Assembly (NCBI GenBank): GCA_017311185.1
Contig: JAESUZ010003282.1
Span: 434,001 to 498,000, forward strand
Length of the DNA: 64,000 nucleotides
Reading direction: 5' to 3'
From: Proteles cristata cristata
Lineage: Eukaryota; Chordata; Mammalia; Carnivora; Hyaenidae
Every line of letters begins with the position of its first letter. The first letter of the stretch is position 1. Below, piece after piece: positions 45,536 through 57,649 of this stretch. The notes beneath the pieces are model-generated. The model had not been told where the DNA came from and made no database searches. It saw only the letters and a list, made by a program, of their open reading frames with translations. The position numbers and the translations under genes were made by a program.

Positions 45536-46625
45536 AAAAAGACTATAGAATTGTTTGAGAGACAGACTAATGATCAAAGAACCCAGAAATGAACCCACAA
45601 AAGTATGGGCGAACTGATTTTTTTTTTTACAAAATTACAAAAACAATTAAATAGAGGAAAAATGGTCTTTTCAACAAATGGTACTAGAGCATTTGCATGC
45701 CTATTGGTGGGAGGAAAAAAGCAAAACCAATAATAAAAAACTTGACCTAAACTTCACAACTTACCATAAAATTAAACTAAAAAGTAAACCTAGATTTAAA
45801 TATAAAACAGAAAACTATAAAACTTTTAGAAGAAAACAGGAGCAAATCCGCAGAACCAGGACTAGGTGAAAAGTACACTAACATCATTCTCCAAAACTGA
45901 AAAAAATCAATAGCTGGGACTTGATCAAAATCAAATTTTGATACTTTGTTAAGAAGGTAAAAAACAAAGCACACTCTTGGGGGAAATATCTGACCAAGAA
46001 CTCATGCCTACAATGCATAAGGAATTACAAAACTCAACAGTTACTACAACTGAAAATGGGAAACACCATGAACTTGCACATTACCAATGGATACATGTGG
46101 ATAAAAAATATATTCATGAAAATGTATTGGGTATCATTGGCCCTTAGGGAAATGCAAACAAAAACCACAATGAGATATTCCTACACAGCTGTTAGAACAG
46201 CTAGAATCAGGTCAGTACAGTACAAATACTGGCAAGGTATCCAGAGAAACTGGATCTTTCATATCCTGCTAGTGGGAATGTAAAATGGTCTGCCTCTTTG
46301 GAAGATATCTTGGTAGTTTCTTTAAAAAGTGCACATACTCTTATAACCTAGAAATCACACCCTTGGGCATTTATCCCAGAGAGGTGAGAAATATCAACAT
46401 TTAACTTTTTCATAATCCCAAACTGAAAACAGCCTACTTGTCCTTCAATTCATGAAGGATTAAACAAATTCTTTATGGTACATCCATATTGTGAAATGCT
46501 ACTCTGCACTTAAAAGGAACAAAATAATGACACAGGCAACAAATTGGATGGATATCAAGGGTATTATGTCTTAGGGGAAAAAGCCAGTATCAAAAAGTTA
46601 CCTGTTACAAGGTAATAAAAGTCAA

Positions 46626-47821
46626 ATTCCAGAGGAGTGAGGGATGTGTGGTATGTTAAGAAAACTTTGCCATTCTGAACAATAAGAAGAAAAATATCAG
46701 TTTGAATGATCCTTGAATTTACCATCTTTCATTCTAGTTACACCATGGTTATAGTAGAATCAGTATATTGTATACAGGGATGCAATTATTTTTAAGATTT
46801 ATCCTTTTTGTTAAGTAAACTGGAAGTATATGACTGAGCTGATGTCCTTTACATTTAAAATGTTTTTATGATTCACAAATTCTGTGCCGTAGTGAAGAAA
46901 CCAGTCAGCAATTTTACTTAAAAAATTCTTTTTTTTAAAGTATCAGTAAAATGGGAGAAATCTTAATATCCCAGGCTCAAGAAGAAAGAGGAAAAAAAAG
47001 AAAGGTTTGTTAAAAGTCTAAGAGTAGGTTCTTCTATTATTCTCTATGAAAGCATCAATTTATTTTCTTATAATGCCAGTCACATTCTGCAGTTTTTACT
47101 TTATATCTGTTTACTTACTTATTCATTGCCTGCTGGCCAACCAGAATGGAAATTCCATGAACATTGAACTAACATTACCGGGGCCTATGCCCTTACATTA
47201 TCCCTGTGTAGATGCACAGAATTAATTTTCCTTACCCTTCTCGGTTCTTGTCTGAGACCTACCTTGTAATAAACATATTAACAAGAAAAACACAGAAATG
47301 TAATAATGTGTCTCCTGTATACATGGGAGAGACCCAGGAAAACTGAGTCATCCCCAAATTGCCCCAAGCCACCACCTTAAATATCACCTTCAGCTGAAGA
47401 CAAAAATAAATAAATAAAAAAGATGTTGGAGGAAGGGTGAGGGCAGTTAGTAGAAGTTATCAGGAAAAGTACAGTATAAATGAGGGTTAAGTTCTTATTG
47501 CAGATATAAGTTATTAACTTTGCCATTGAGGAGTTTCTAGAGATCGTGCGTGATCCCCCTCTTGCTGATTCTGAGAGAGAAACCCTTACAAATGGAGATT
47601 TCCCTTATATACATAAAGGTCTTTTACAAAAGGGTTACTTGTCCTTCGTTTTCAGAACTTCTTCTGTTTCTAAAAAATAACCAGCATAAAATAATCCTTA
47701 TGCCAAAGAGGCATATTTTGGAGTGGAGAATTCTGTTCCCTTTCAACTTCTATATATCAGACTCTCCATACATATTTATGTATGCAGATATGAGCGAATA
47801 GAGGTTTGGCACTGAACTTTT
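46626..47821. other. Unassigned non-coding DNA
   Basis: No gene or clear repeat. Moderately A-rich. Confidence 0.35.
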
Positions 47822-47838
47822 AAATACCTGCTAGCTTA

Positions 47839-48022
47839 GGGGCACTCGGGTGGCTCAGTCTGTTAAGCTTCGGACTTTGGCTCTGGTCATGACCTGGCCG
47901 TTCATGAGTTCCAGCCCTACATCAGGCTTTCTGCTGTCAGCCTATCAACACAGAACCTGCTTCAGATCCTCTGTCCCTCTCTCACTTCCCCCACCCTGCT
48001 TGCACTCTTAAAAATAAACATT
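47839..48022 (+). mobile_element. Carnivore tRNA-derived SINE, diverged (inverted pair)
   Basis: Head GGGGCACTCGGGTGGCTCAGTCTG, decayed B box, AAATAAACATTAAA tail. Near-duplicate flanks AAATACCTGCTAGCTTA (47822-47838) and AAAAATCTGCTAGGTTA (48023-48039). It faces the next SINE tail-to-tail. Confidence 0.9.
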
Positions 48023-48083
48023 AAAAATCTGCTAGGTTAAATGAAAACTCCCTAACATCTATAAAGGAAGAAGTTATTAATTT

Positions 48084-48287
48084 TTTTTTAATGTTTTATT
48101 TCTAGGAGAGAGAGAGACAGTGTGAACAGGAGAGGGTCAGAGAGAGGAAGTCACAGACTGAAACAGGCTCCAGGCTCCAAGCTGGCAGTCAGCACAGAGC
48201 CCGACGCGGGGCTCGAACCCACGAACCGCGAGATCATGACCTAAGCGAAAGTCTGACGCTTAACCGACTAAACCACCCAGGCGCCCC
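48084..48287 (-). mobile_element. Carnivore tRNA-derived SINE, youngest-looking copy
   Basis: The antisense head ends CACCCAGGCGCCCC, the antisense B box is GGGGCTCGAACCC, and head CpGs are intact. An 18-bp duplication, GGAAGAAGTTATTAATTT, is perfect at 48066-48083 and 48288-48305. This is the best candidate here for a recent insertion. Confidence 0.95.
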
Positions 48288-48305
48288 GGAAGAAGTTATT
48301 AATTT

Positions 48306-48370
48306 AATACTAACTACTATGTGCCAGACATTACTCTAATTGCTTATGGAACTTACATTCCAGGGAGGGG
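48306..48370 (+). repeat. Ancient repeat fragment, unnamed
   Basis: 'actactatgtgccagacattactctaattgcttatggaacttacattccag' follows the old mammalian 'ctactatgtgccaggcactg...gagcttacattctag' pattern, like 35170-35350. Confidence 0.45.
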
Positions 48371-49665
48371 AAAACAAAAAGATGGAAAGGATAGAGGGTT
48401 TTGGAAATGAACCTGCACATAAAACTTTGCTGAGGCTGGAAAAAGAGTGAAACAAATGGTTTGCTCTCTGATAAAAAGAGCTGGGCCATTGTTATTTATC
48501 TTTTTTCTCCCTTATCTGCAGGAGGAGAAGTTGGAAGGATAGCTAATTAAGAGGAAGTTATAGACCTAATCTTTTTCCCCCCAAGTTCTTGTTTTGAACT
48601 CTAAACTGATAGGAATTTGGCATACTTGGAAACCTTTGCAATGGAGCTGTGGAAATGAATTTTAGGAGATAAAATAACAGAAGTACTTGATATTCAAAAT
48701 GATATTAGATGAAGAGAGCTGAAGTACAAAGTGGGCATAGTATAGACCAGAAGGAAAAGGCAATAAATCTAGCGAGGTATTGTTAGAAGCTATGGAGTTT
48801 TGAAAAGAACCATTCTTATCTTAAGCATGATATATGTTAAAGATAATATTTTAAGATATGCTTTCCTTTTAATACAGTAGGTGAAGTATTTATAATTTTA
48901 ATAACATTTGGGAACAAACTATTAAAAATATTTTGATCTAAGATGTTTGAAGTAACAATGGTCATAATCGCATTACCACCCTACCAGTCCTGACAATGAT
49001 CATCCAAACTGCAGACAGCTTGGAGAATAGTATATGGCAAAGGCATAGTTCACAAGTAGTATCACTTATTGACCATTATCAGAGATGAACAGAGAACCTT
49101 TGAAACTACTCTGCTCTCAGTGATAATACGAGAAACTTTGCTTTCAAAAAAGCTTCTTCCATATACTTTGTTCAGAGGGGAAACTGAGTCACTTGACCTT
49201 CTAAGAGGTTCTCAGAAATGCACGGGAAAACAGTAATATAGCTTGGGGAAACCAGGAACTCAAATGCAAATCTCTAAACATACATACTTAACTATGTTAA
49301 GATCTCCTGCAATTATTTCTACAATAAACACACAGATCATAAAGACTTATGGATACTCTGGTTTCTCTTCAGATTGCATAAATCTTTCCAAAAGGAAAAG
49401 TATGGAGTCCTTCCTGTAACTCGGGTTGTATAGGAATGTCAATGAGCAAGACATTCTTGAGGTCAGCATCAGGGGAAATGACGTTATGCTGAACACCATT
49501 TGTTAGGGGGATGCATTAGGGGCATTGTTAGTATGTAAGTAGCTAAAAGGAATACAGTTGCAATTCTGTCTCTGAGACATTCCCTGCTTTGGCAATCTGG
49601 CAAATGGCAAATTAATCCCAGCAGGTATTTTTCTGGAACAACAGCTTGAATTAGACATTTGCGTC

Positions 49666-49702
<37 letters not shown>

Positions 49703-51272
49703 CTATGTACCTTCACCCAAGCCAATCGAAGTTTCTCTTTGTCATATCGCCTTCCCTTCTAGAAGCAAACCTAGTTCTCCCCACCTAACTCTCCACTTGA
49801 CAGATCAGACTCTTAATGCCGAATGTCTGAATTGTCACATCCAAACAAGGCCTTATAAATCCAAACTCTTTTTATGTTTTTACACCCTGATTTCTCAATT
49901 GGCACTCCATTGTATTTATGGTGTCTAAATTGTTCCACCAGATGAAATTTTATTCAGGGGTCATTGATTTTGGCTTCACAAGGTCACTTTACAAAGTTTA
50001 TTTTCCAGATCCTCTTGATGCAAAGGGTGGGGGGAGGGGTTTCCTAGGAAATGGTAGAGGCACTTTGGTGCGTGGCTCTCTGGCTCTGCAGAGCACGGTG
50101 CTGTTTGCCTCCAAGCTTTCTGTTCTGAAGTAAACGTTGTTTGTTAGAAGATAGGATGCTGCTTCAACCTTGAAGGGGGAGGGAAGGAAGAAATAGCATT
50201 TTCTCAATATAAGCTTCTGTGATAACACCAAAATGTGAAACTTTATGAATGCTGTTTGAGAGATTCTATTTTTTGATAACTCAGAAATTGCATTTTTGGC
50301 AGGGTGGTTTCAAAAAGGGAACACGAGGACTTTGATTTGGTCCTCTGTTTTTATCTGCAACTTTAATCTATATACGGGGAAGGTTTTCTTTGACATTTGT
50401 AGCAGCATTTCTGAGATTGATGCTGCTGCCTATTATTATACAGGAGAACATTTGATACTAAAGGTTCCCGCAGCTCCCATCAGCTTTCTATAGCAGGTCT
50501 GCTCTCCTGACATTTAATGTCCCTTAAGCCTGATATGGTCTGATAACTTCAACACGCAGCTGCTTTGGGGAGAAATAAAGAACTATGGTATCCTTGATTC
50601 TTCCTAGGGACTGTCACTACCTACATCGCCAGTCACCCATCACCCTTTCCCCTTAATATGTGTGAGTTAAGGTCTCAGAAAAGTACATGCATCGTATCTG
50701 TGTGTACGTGTACCAAACATACCGAGATTAAACGAGATTAGAGAAAATGTAGTCATTTTATAGACCCAGCCAAAGGGCCCAGCATCTGTCGCTGTGTTGA
50801 GTTGTCTAGATTATCTTGCTGAAGCTGACCTTTGAGTGAGCCCAGCTAAAAGGAAAAGTTTTCTGTGCCTTAAATACCAATTTTTCACAATGACTTTATG
50901 GTTTGTATACCTAGAAAGAAGTGTCTTTGCTGCAAAGGCCTTACCTAACAAGAGTTAGAATTACCTTTTCACACAATGAATGAGCTACCAATGCAGTTAG
51001 AAAAAGAATGAAAAATTTATCTATATCCTGATATGAAAGATCTCCAGGATAGGTTATCAGTGGAAACAGAACAGTGCAAAAAAAATATCCACAATAAGGT
51101 GCTTTTTGTGTGTGTGTAAGAAAAAGTAGAATTCATATTTACTTGGTTTTGTATAAGAAAACACTAGAAAGATCTTTGAGAAACTATATACCGATAGAAA
51201 GTAGGCAGCGGGAAAGGAGTGGATAGGAACCAGTGTGGGTGGAAATAAGAGCCCTTGATTTAAATGTTGTTA
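48371..51272. other. Unique non-coding DNA with a (GT)n tract
   Basis: About 2.9 kb without recognised gene or transposon. The (GT)n tract is at 49669-49700. A minus-strand frame at 49998-50231 and overlapping plus frames are unsupported. Confidence 0.4.
49669..49700. repeat. (GT)n microsatellite
   Basis: Sixteen GT units without interruption. Confidence 0.98.
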
Positions 51273-51283
51273 TATTATTTTAA

Positions 51284-51459
51284 TTATTTCTATTTTTAAA
51301 GAGAGTGCAAGCTAGGGAGGGCCAGAGGGAGAGAGAGAATCTTAAGCAGGCTCCATGCTGAGGTTGATGTGGGGCTTGATCCCATGACCCTGGGATAATG
51401 ATCTGAGCCAAACCAACAGTGACTTAGACACTCAACTGACTGAGCCACCCAGGTGTCTC
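51284..51459 (-). mobile_element. Carnivore tRNA-derived SINE, old copy
   Basis: Tail left, 'gagagtgcaagctagggagggccagagggagagag' body, head end GAGCCACCCAGGTGTCTC. Its body differs from the other copies in the window, suggesting an older subfamily. Duplication TATTATTTTAA at 51273-51283 and 51460-51470 is perfect. Confidence 0.88.
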
Positions 51460-51470
51460 TATTATTTTAA

Positions 51471-52192
51471 CTTTTTAACCATATGAACTGTATGACCTAT
51501 TCAAAAATTTGTAATTTGCCTCTTACATATATTAAGGCCTTCAATTGCATGTGAGTTTTATTTAATACCTGACAACCAGGCCTGAGGACACCTGAACTTT
51601 GCATTTGACTAAGCCACTGATCCCCAAGTTGTACCACTGAGTTCACAGAGTGATTCTAACTAGATTTTGGAATTTGTGCTTTGTCATTTATGTGCCTGTT
51701 TTCTGTCACCCATCATAAGCTCACACAGAGGGCAGGCACCACATCTCTGGTGACAGTACCAACGGCAGACAGGCATTGCTGAATAACACTTCCAGGGATA
51801 TGTGCACTGGGTTTGAAGTAAGAGAAAAGAATGATGATTTCTAAAACTCCTGGTAGTCTGTATCCAAGATAATAGTGTATAAGAATGCTGCTTTTCAGTC
51901 CATTGCTCATGAAGAAAATTAACCTTTCTCATTTTAGTCACCTTGAGAAGTACTCCATTTCAATCCAAATGAAAGAACAGAATATAAACTTTCCAAAGTT
52001 ATCTTTCCTGTAACAAAAAAAGAAAAGCATTGTTACATTGTTGTCAATATGCAATGAATGCAAAACATAAGAAATGTAAAGATCTAAAGTTGGTAGGAGC
52101 ATGTCACCACAGCATTATTAAATAAGGAATGGAAAATGAAATTAACTCTTTGATATCCCTCCAAACTCTTGTACCCGAGCAAAAGTATACTA
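51471..52192. other. Unassigned non-coding DNA
   Basis: No supported feature. Two overlapping minus-strand open frames at 51684-51941 have no recognisable domain. Confidence 0.35.
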
Positions 52193-52204
52193 TGATATAA
52201 TTTA

Positions 52205-52387
52205 TTTTTGTTTTTAAGTTAGTTATTTTGAGAGAGGGTGTGCACGAGCTAGGGAGGAGCAGAGAAAGAAGCCCAAGCAGGCTCCCCACTCTCAGCACAG
52301 AGTCTGACAAGGGGCTTGATTAGATGATGATCTGAGCCGAAACCAAGAGTCTGATGCTTAAGAGACTGAGCCACCCAGGTGCCCTGG
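52205..52387 (-). mobile_element. Carnivore tRNA-derived SINE, old copy
   Basis: Body 'gagagagggtgtgcacgagctagggagg', head end GAGCCACCCAGGTGCCC. It shares the older body type with the copy at 51.3 kb. Perfect duplication TGATATAATTTA at 52193-52204 and 52388-52399. Confidence 0.9.
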
Positions 52388-52399
52388 TGATATAATTTA

Positions 52400-54594
52400 A
52401 ATAACAATATCCTGGAACACAATTAAGGAGGTCTCCACTCTCATTCAGGAAGAACATCTGTTCAAAGAGAACTTGGTATAAGAATATTCTAAGTGCTAGA
52501 GAGATATCAGAGTCAGGAAAGAGTCCAGAAAGATGACTGAGTCGATGCTTTCTCATGAAATCTAGGTAATCCATGTCATGACTAGACAACATACCTGGAA
52601 ACGTTTAATCACTAGAACTTTTGAAAGCCTGTCTGGTTAAGGAGGGCACTGGAGAAGAAGAGGAAAGAGCATCTTCAGATTAGCAGTTCGTTGTGAGTTG
52701 GACGGTTGTTTCATAAACTGAAACATTTAGGCCTAAGTGTTTATTCTTCTGTGTGAATTCTTGGAGATTTTAGGAAAAGGGCAAAGCTTCATAATAATTT
52801 GCCTTTTATTCTAAATGGTAGTGGTGACGTGTTGACAAGTTATTAACATATCAGCGTTAACAATGTGAAAGAAGGAAAGGAGAGAATAATAATCTTGCGA
52901 TGGGAATCTGGTGAGGGAAGAAAATAGACCGTTCCTTTACGCTCTTGTCCCTCACCTGGAGGTCACATGATTGCAGATCTAACAAACATGTTTCTGTGGA
53001 ATCGCAATTTCATGGCCCTTGCTCTGCAGGGAAGAGTCCTTCTTGGAGACGTTCTCTGTTCTATCCTCTGCTCTGAAGCAGAGGTGTTGTCTCGCCAGCT
53101 CAGTTCTGTACGTCTGGCCTCCTTACTGTGATCTGAACTATGGAACATTTCAAAAGGAAAGCACATAGAGGTAGATTGAGGCTTATAATCCTTCTGGTTC
53201 CTTGCGTCGCCTCATCAGGACATGTCTTTGCTCTACCTTGATAGCTTACAGGTGAACCACTGGTAGCCAGTTAATGGACAAGAGCTCTGACCTAATTCTC
53301 CTCACTGGCTACCCCTCTGATTTTCAGAGAATCTTAATGAAGAAATGCTTTGGGGAGAATAGGGAAGTTTACAAGTTCCACAACGATGTAAATAATTTAG
53401 CAACCTCTAAAATGAATTTGCATTAATATAGTCAGGGCTCCCAGAGTGTCTATAATTGATTTTACTTTCTCTACTTTCTACTGGCTCCAAATCTCCCCAT
53501 TCATTACTGCATAGGGATTGTCTTATAAACTTAGTAGAAAACATAACAATTTGCTAAAATCTTCTGCTTGCGTGTTCCAAAAACTGTTTTTGTCATCCAA
53601 TCTAGGTATTTCTTTAGGCGGACTAAAAATGTGGGAATTTGTGCCGGGTGCATGGCTTTGTTGTTCTGACTGGCCCTCGGGGATTGCCCAAAAGAGTCCT
53701 AGTTCCTGCCGACGGCTTATGCCATGACCTGCACTTTTTAGCGCTTTTAAGACCTTCAGCAAATGGGATAATTGTTGTCTCTTGAAAGCTCTGAACAGCG
53801 GCCTGGCGTCCCAGGAATTTGCCCAAGTTGCTTTGTGATGGCTGTCTGTCTCTGCCCCTGACTGTGGGGTTTCACAGGTATAAGCGGATTTTACTTTTGA
53901 GGTAGCGGGCAGACTGCCTGGCAGAGAATCTACTTACGGAGAGGATGTACTACCCTTCGCATTCCCTCGCTGGTGCTAGGAATCTTTGATTTAGAGCACT
54001 GCTGCTCCTGCAGTTCATTACTGTACATTTTAGAGTCCAGCTCCACTGGATCAGTGGGCTACCCCCTAAAGTGCTATACTCATTGTGATAGTAGCTAAGA
54101 CTATTACAGGCAGGAGAAGTGCACGCTGCCTTTAGAGCTCCACTACTCTCAGCCTTCAGTGAGCTTCCAAAGAAAAGAAAGAGTGCTACCTTCCAAGCTT
54201 GCCATCCCCTCTCACAGTGGCCCTGTGGATTATGGCCACCTCATCCAGTTTAGGCTTTGAGGAGTCCAGGTAAGGACCAAGGGGCTGTAACCATGGCTGT
54301 TTCATCTAGAAGTGACTCTGAGGCTCCAAGAGCCATAATCGGGAGGGCCGGGACTGAGGAATATGTGAGGATTTGGCATATCCGTAACCCCTCTGGAGTG
54401 CTAGCTATCTCTTAAGTCCTGGTCTAGCCACCCCTTTGCTTAACAGACAACATGGTGGATTTTTAAAGGAAGAGCATTATGATAATGCAGTGTTTATTAG
54501 TTCTCTGGTCCCAGGAATGTCACTTTGAGTCACTCAGATAAGGAGAAACAGAGACCTCATATTAAGGTGTCTGGTACATAAAGCAATAAAATGG
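52400..54594. other. Unique non-coding DNA, less AT-rich
   Basis: About 2.2 kb with no repeat recognised. 53600-54450 is closer to balanced base composition. Overlapping open frames on both strands at 53518-53826 are below 80 codons and show no domain. Confidence 0.4.
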
Positions 54595-54725
54595 GAGTCG
54601 CTAACCCTGGGTTTCCAGTCTTGACTGAGTTATTCAGTGACATTGTGCAAAGTCCCTTCCTACATCAGTGTCCTTGACTGAGAAATTACAATACCCACTG
54701 GTTGATGAGCCTCCTAGGATCAAAC
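54595..54725 (+). repeat. MIR SINE remnant
   Basis: 'gggtttccagtcttgactgagttattcagtgacattgtgcaaagtccctt' and 'gactgagaaattacaatacc' fit a diverged MIR. Confidence 0.5.
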
Positions 54726-54989
54726 TTTTCAGAGGAGCACTGTCAAAGAAGGAATCAAGAGCCCCCCTCCCTCACCCCTATTGTAATATTGACTCTGCTT
54801 CTGTAACTGTCTTTAAAACCTAGTAAGTATTTGAATGCTATGCATTCTTCCTAATGCTGCCCCTGTCTTCATATACACATAAATGTAACACCATATTCAG
54901 TAAACTGTTGAATAAAATAGAAGTCTTTTTCAAATACCATCTATCTGGCAACTCTTACTAATAGTTAATATGACAATTTATAGAACTAT

Positions 54990-55190
54990 GTTCTGTTTTC
55001 TACAGTATGCCAGCTACTCTGCTATGTGTTTCACATTCTAGCTGTCCCCATGATAGCTATTCAGGATAGGACCTATTATGCTATTATTCCCATTTTACAT
55101 GTGGTGAAGCAAGATTCAGAGTTTATTCAATTTACACAATTTACACAAGTAGCCCAGAACATAGCCCTTCACACTTTGACGAAATCCTTC
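54990..55190 (-). repeat. MIR SINE remnant, antisense
   Basis: 'tgccagctactctgctatgtgtttcacattct' and 'ctattattcccattttacatgtggtgaagcaagattcagag' follow the antisense MIR order. Confidence 0.68.
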
Positions 55191-55510
55191 TTTTAGTGCC
55201 TTCTTTCTGCTATAATTTTACATGAACCCAAAAGTATTAGGGACTCTGGCATTTGGATTACAATATTATTTCTGACAGCTTAGCCAACCCATTAGTAAAC
55301 CTCCATCCATCTGATGACCTCATTCACACAACCCACTCGTAGACATGTCTTGATTTTGTGAAGCTCTTTGACTGCCATACTTCTGAAGCAGGCGCTCCCA
55401 CTCTCCAACTACCACCACCCGAGTAGCTCTCACTTGCTTACTCTTTTTAACATAAACTTTTTAAACTTAATGCCCTCCCTGATCCCCATGCTCCTTTTCT
55501 TTTTCTTCTT
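55191..55510. other. Short unassigned DNA
   Basis: No recognised feature before the SINE tail. Confidence 0.35.
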
Positions 55511-55709
55511 AATGTTTTATATATTTCTGAGAGAGAGACAGCGTGAGCAGAGGAGGGTCAGAGAGAGAGGGAGACACAGAATCTGAAAGAGGCTCCAAGC
55601 TTTGAGCTAGCTGTCAGCACAGAGCCTTACGTGGGGCTTGAACCCACGAACAGTGAGATCATGACCTGAGCTGAAGTTGGATGCTCAACTGATGAGTCAC
55701 CAGGCGCCC
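55511..55709 (-). mobile_element. Carnivore tRNA-derived SINE
   Basis: Tail 'aatgttttatatatttctgagagagagacagcgtgagcag', antisense B box GGGGCTTGAACCC, head end GAGTCACCAGGCGCCCC, missing a few head bases. Target duplication not clear. Confidence 0.9.
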
Positions 55710-55819
55710 CTTTGATAGTTCAGCTCTCCCCTTGGTTCTGCTTGTCACTGTTGACTCTGAAAATTTCTTATTCTTTTGACTTTTTGTTTCCTTCTCATAC
55801 CTACCCTAAAAACCTCCAG

Positions 55820-56110
55820 TTTCATGTTGTGACCTTCTCTTTCAACCTTCCTATGTCTCATCAGCTCCTACTTACCCTTGCAATCTCTGCTTAAAGATTA
55901 TATCCTCTGGACTTACTCTTAAACCACAGATCACTTCAGCCACTGTGTTTCAGATTCTTACAAAGGCCTGCATTACTTGTCCCAGCATTTGTCAGAGTTT
56001 GTAATGATATCCTTATTTATTTAATTGCTTGATTTAGATCTGTCTCCCTCCCTAATCTGTACACTCCATAAAGGCAGAATCCAGGCCTGTTTTATTTACT
56101 TGTTGATGAT
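55820..56110 (+). repeat. L2 LINE 3' end
   Basis: 'gtttgtaatgatatccttatttatttaattgcttg...gatctgtctccctccctaatctgtacactccataaaggcagaatccaggcctgttttatttac' follows the L2 3' UTR order closely. Confidence 0.7.
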
Positions 56111-56159
56111 TTTTAATTTCAGACTCTGCTACTTTCCAGCAAAACAGGATAAAACAAAA

Positions 56160-57545
56160 CAAAACAAATCTGCTTCTCTCTTTGATGTATATTCCATATG
56201 GCTCTGTTCCCATCCCATTTTTCTTCTTGTGTTGTCACACTCAGGACATTTCCTCATTCACCTGAAACTTTTGATCCTGACTCCGTCTTTCTCCTGTCTC
56301 CAACTCTGGCCACTGGTCTCATAATTTCAACATGTAAGTGGACGATCTATTCAACCTCCTTCCCTTTGCACATTTTCCTCTACTTTTCATCCACTGCATC
56401 TCGGGCACCCACTCCTTTGTTGTGCTCTGCATCTTGTCATCCTGAGAAATTGAACCATCTCTAAATTTCAGAATCAAACATCCAAGATTAACACTGTCAC
56501 CTCAGAGCCTCTAACTCCCTTATTCAAGTTGATTGCAGCAATCCTTTGATCTCAATCAAACTTCTAATCCGTGGACTTTATCAACATCATTCTATTTTCA
56601 TTTCCTTTCTACTACCATTATTATGAAGACTTTCTATGGATAATACTCTCAACTTGGTCATCCTCCCTCCTTATTAAATTTACCTTCTAACCTACAGTCT
56701 CAATGTACCTCTCTATACTTGGACCTAATCAGCAAAATCTTTCTGGGGAAAAAATAATCTGCTGATAAATTTCAGTCTGAATTCATGTTTATAATTCTCA
56801 CATACTCAACACTGCCTGGAATTCAAGTATGTTTTTCTAGTAAGTTTACTCTCCTACTTTCAGAAATAGCTATTTCATATCTTATCTCCTCAAAGCTCCC
56901 ATAACCTATGCCTTCTTCTCACTTGGTAACTTCACATTATATTTAATTGAAAATTAGAAGCCATCAGATGCAAAGATCTCTCTTTGTCCAGGACTAAACT
57001 TAGCTTTCACATGTAGTTCCTTTCTCCTTCCCTCCATTTAGAGAGAAATTTGCCCCACCCACTCTGTTGAAGACTCCTCCACTTGTCCACTGAATCCCAT
57101 CCTGTCTCACCTATTTAAGGAACTTGATTTTTAAGTTATCCTCATTTACTCCTATTCATCAACCTTTCCTTCCCTGAGGATTATTCCTGAATCTAAGAAT
57201 ATGATCTAATATATCTCATCTGTATAACTTTTCTCAATACCCCACCCACCTCCTTTGAGCTACTTCCTCAATTCTCAGCTTCCCTTCATGGCCAAATTTT
57301 AGTGAGAAAATGAGATGACCATGAAAATTCCTGCATCACCATCCCTTCCCCTGCCACCTATCCCCCCTTTTCTTCCTCTGTACCTGTTACCCAGTTTCTC
57401 TCCATTTCCTTAATTATGTCCAATTTTTTAATTCCCACATTTCCTCTAGCTTATCTTGGAATTGTGTTTTTGTTACACACATTGGACCATATTATTCCCT
57501 TATTAAAAAATAGTCAATGGCTTTCATTTGCCTTAAAGGGCAGTA
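56160..57545 (+). repeat. L2 LINE body fragment
   Basis: CT-rich plus-strand DNA with L2-like phrases. 'cttgtccactgaatcccatcctgtctcacctatttaaggaactt' resembles L2 'ctagatcccattccctcccacctactcaaggactt'. 'attggaccatattattcccttattaaaaaatagtcaatggctttc' resembles 'cagatcatgtcactcctctgctcaaaaccctccagtggcttcc'. No open frame is kept. Part of the reverse transcriptase region is missing between them. Confidence 0.55.
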
Positions 57546-57649
57546 TTGTTACATACCTGACAGGAACAGTTACCAGAGAAAGAGAGAAGGAATGACTGAA
57601 TAGAGAAGCCATCTAAACAAATTTCCTTTCCACAGAGGACTTAAGAGTG

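Larger units (their letters stand above)
43690..46625 (+). mobile_element. Old L1 (L1M-type), internally deleted, plus strand
   Basis: It opens with an L1 5' UTR-like phrase ('caatggaggagtaactggaagc...cctaaacaactaaaaaaagataaaa') and jumps near 44030 to ORF2 ('ctacaggtcaatatccctcatgaacatag'). Reverse-transcriptase and C-terminal pieces follow: 'aaaacttttgataaaattcaatgc', 'gcagaggacatgatgctctatgtag' and 'aaattaaactaaaaag'. The 3' part is at 45540-46625 ('aatgagatattcctacacagctgttagaac', 'tggtacatccatattgtgaaatgctactctgc'). Frames are broken throughout. A SINE and an L1 3' tail are nested inside. Confidence 0.8.

Noticed and set aside
53518..53826. Overlapping open frames on both strands as a small gene
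   Set aside because: All are under 80 codons without domains. Simultaneous openness on both strands points to composition.
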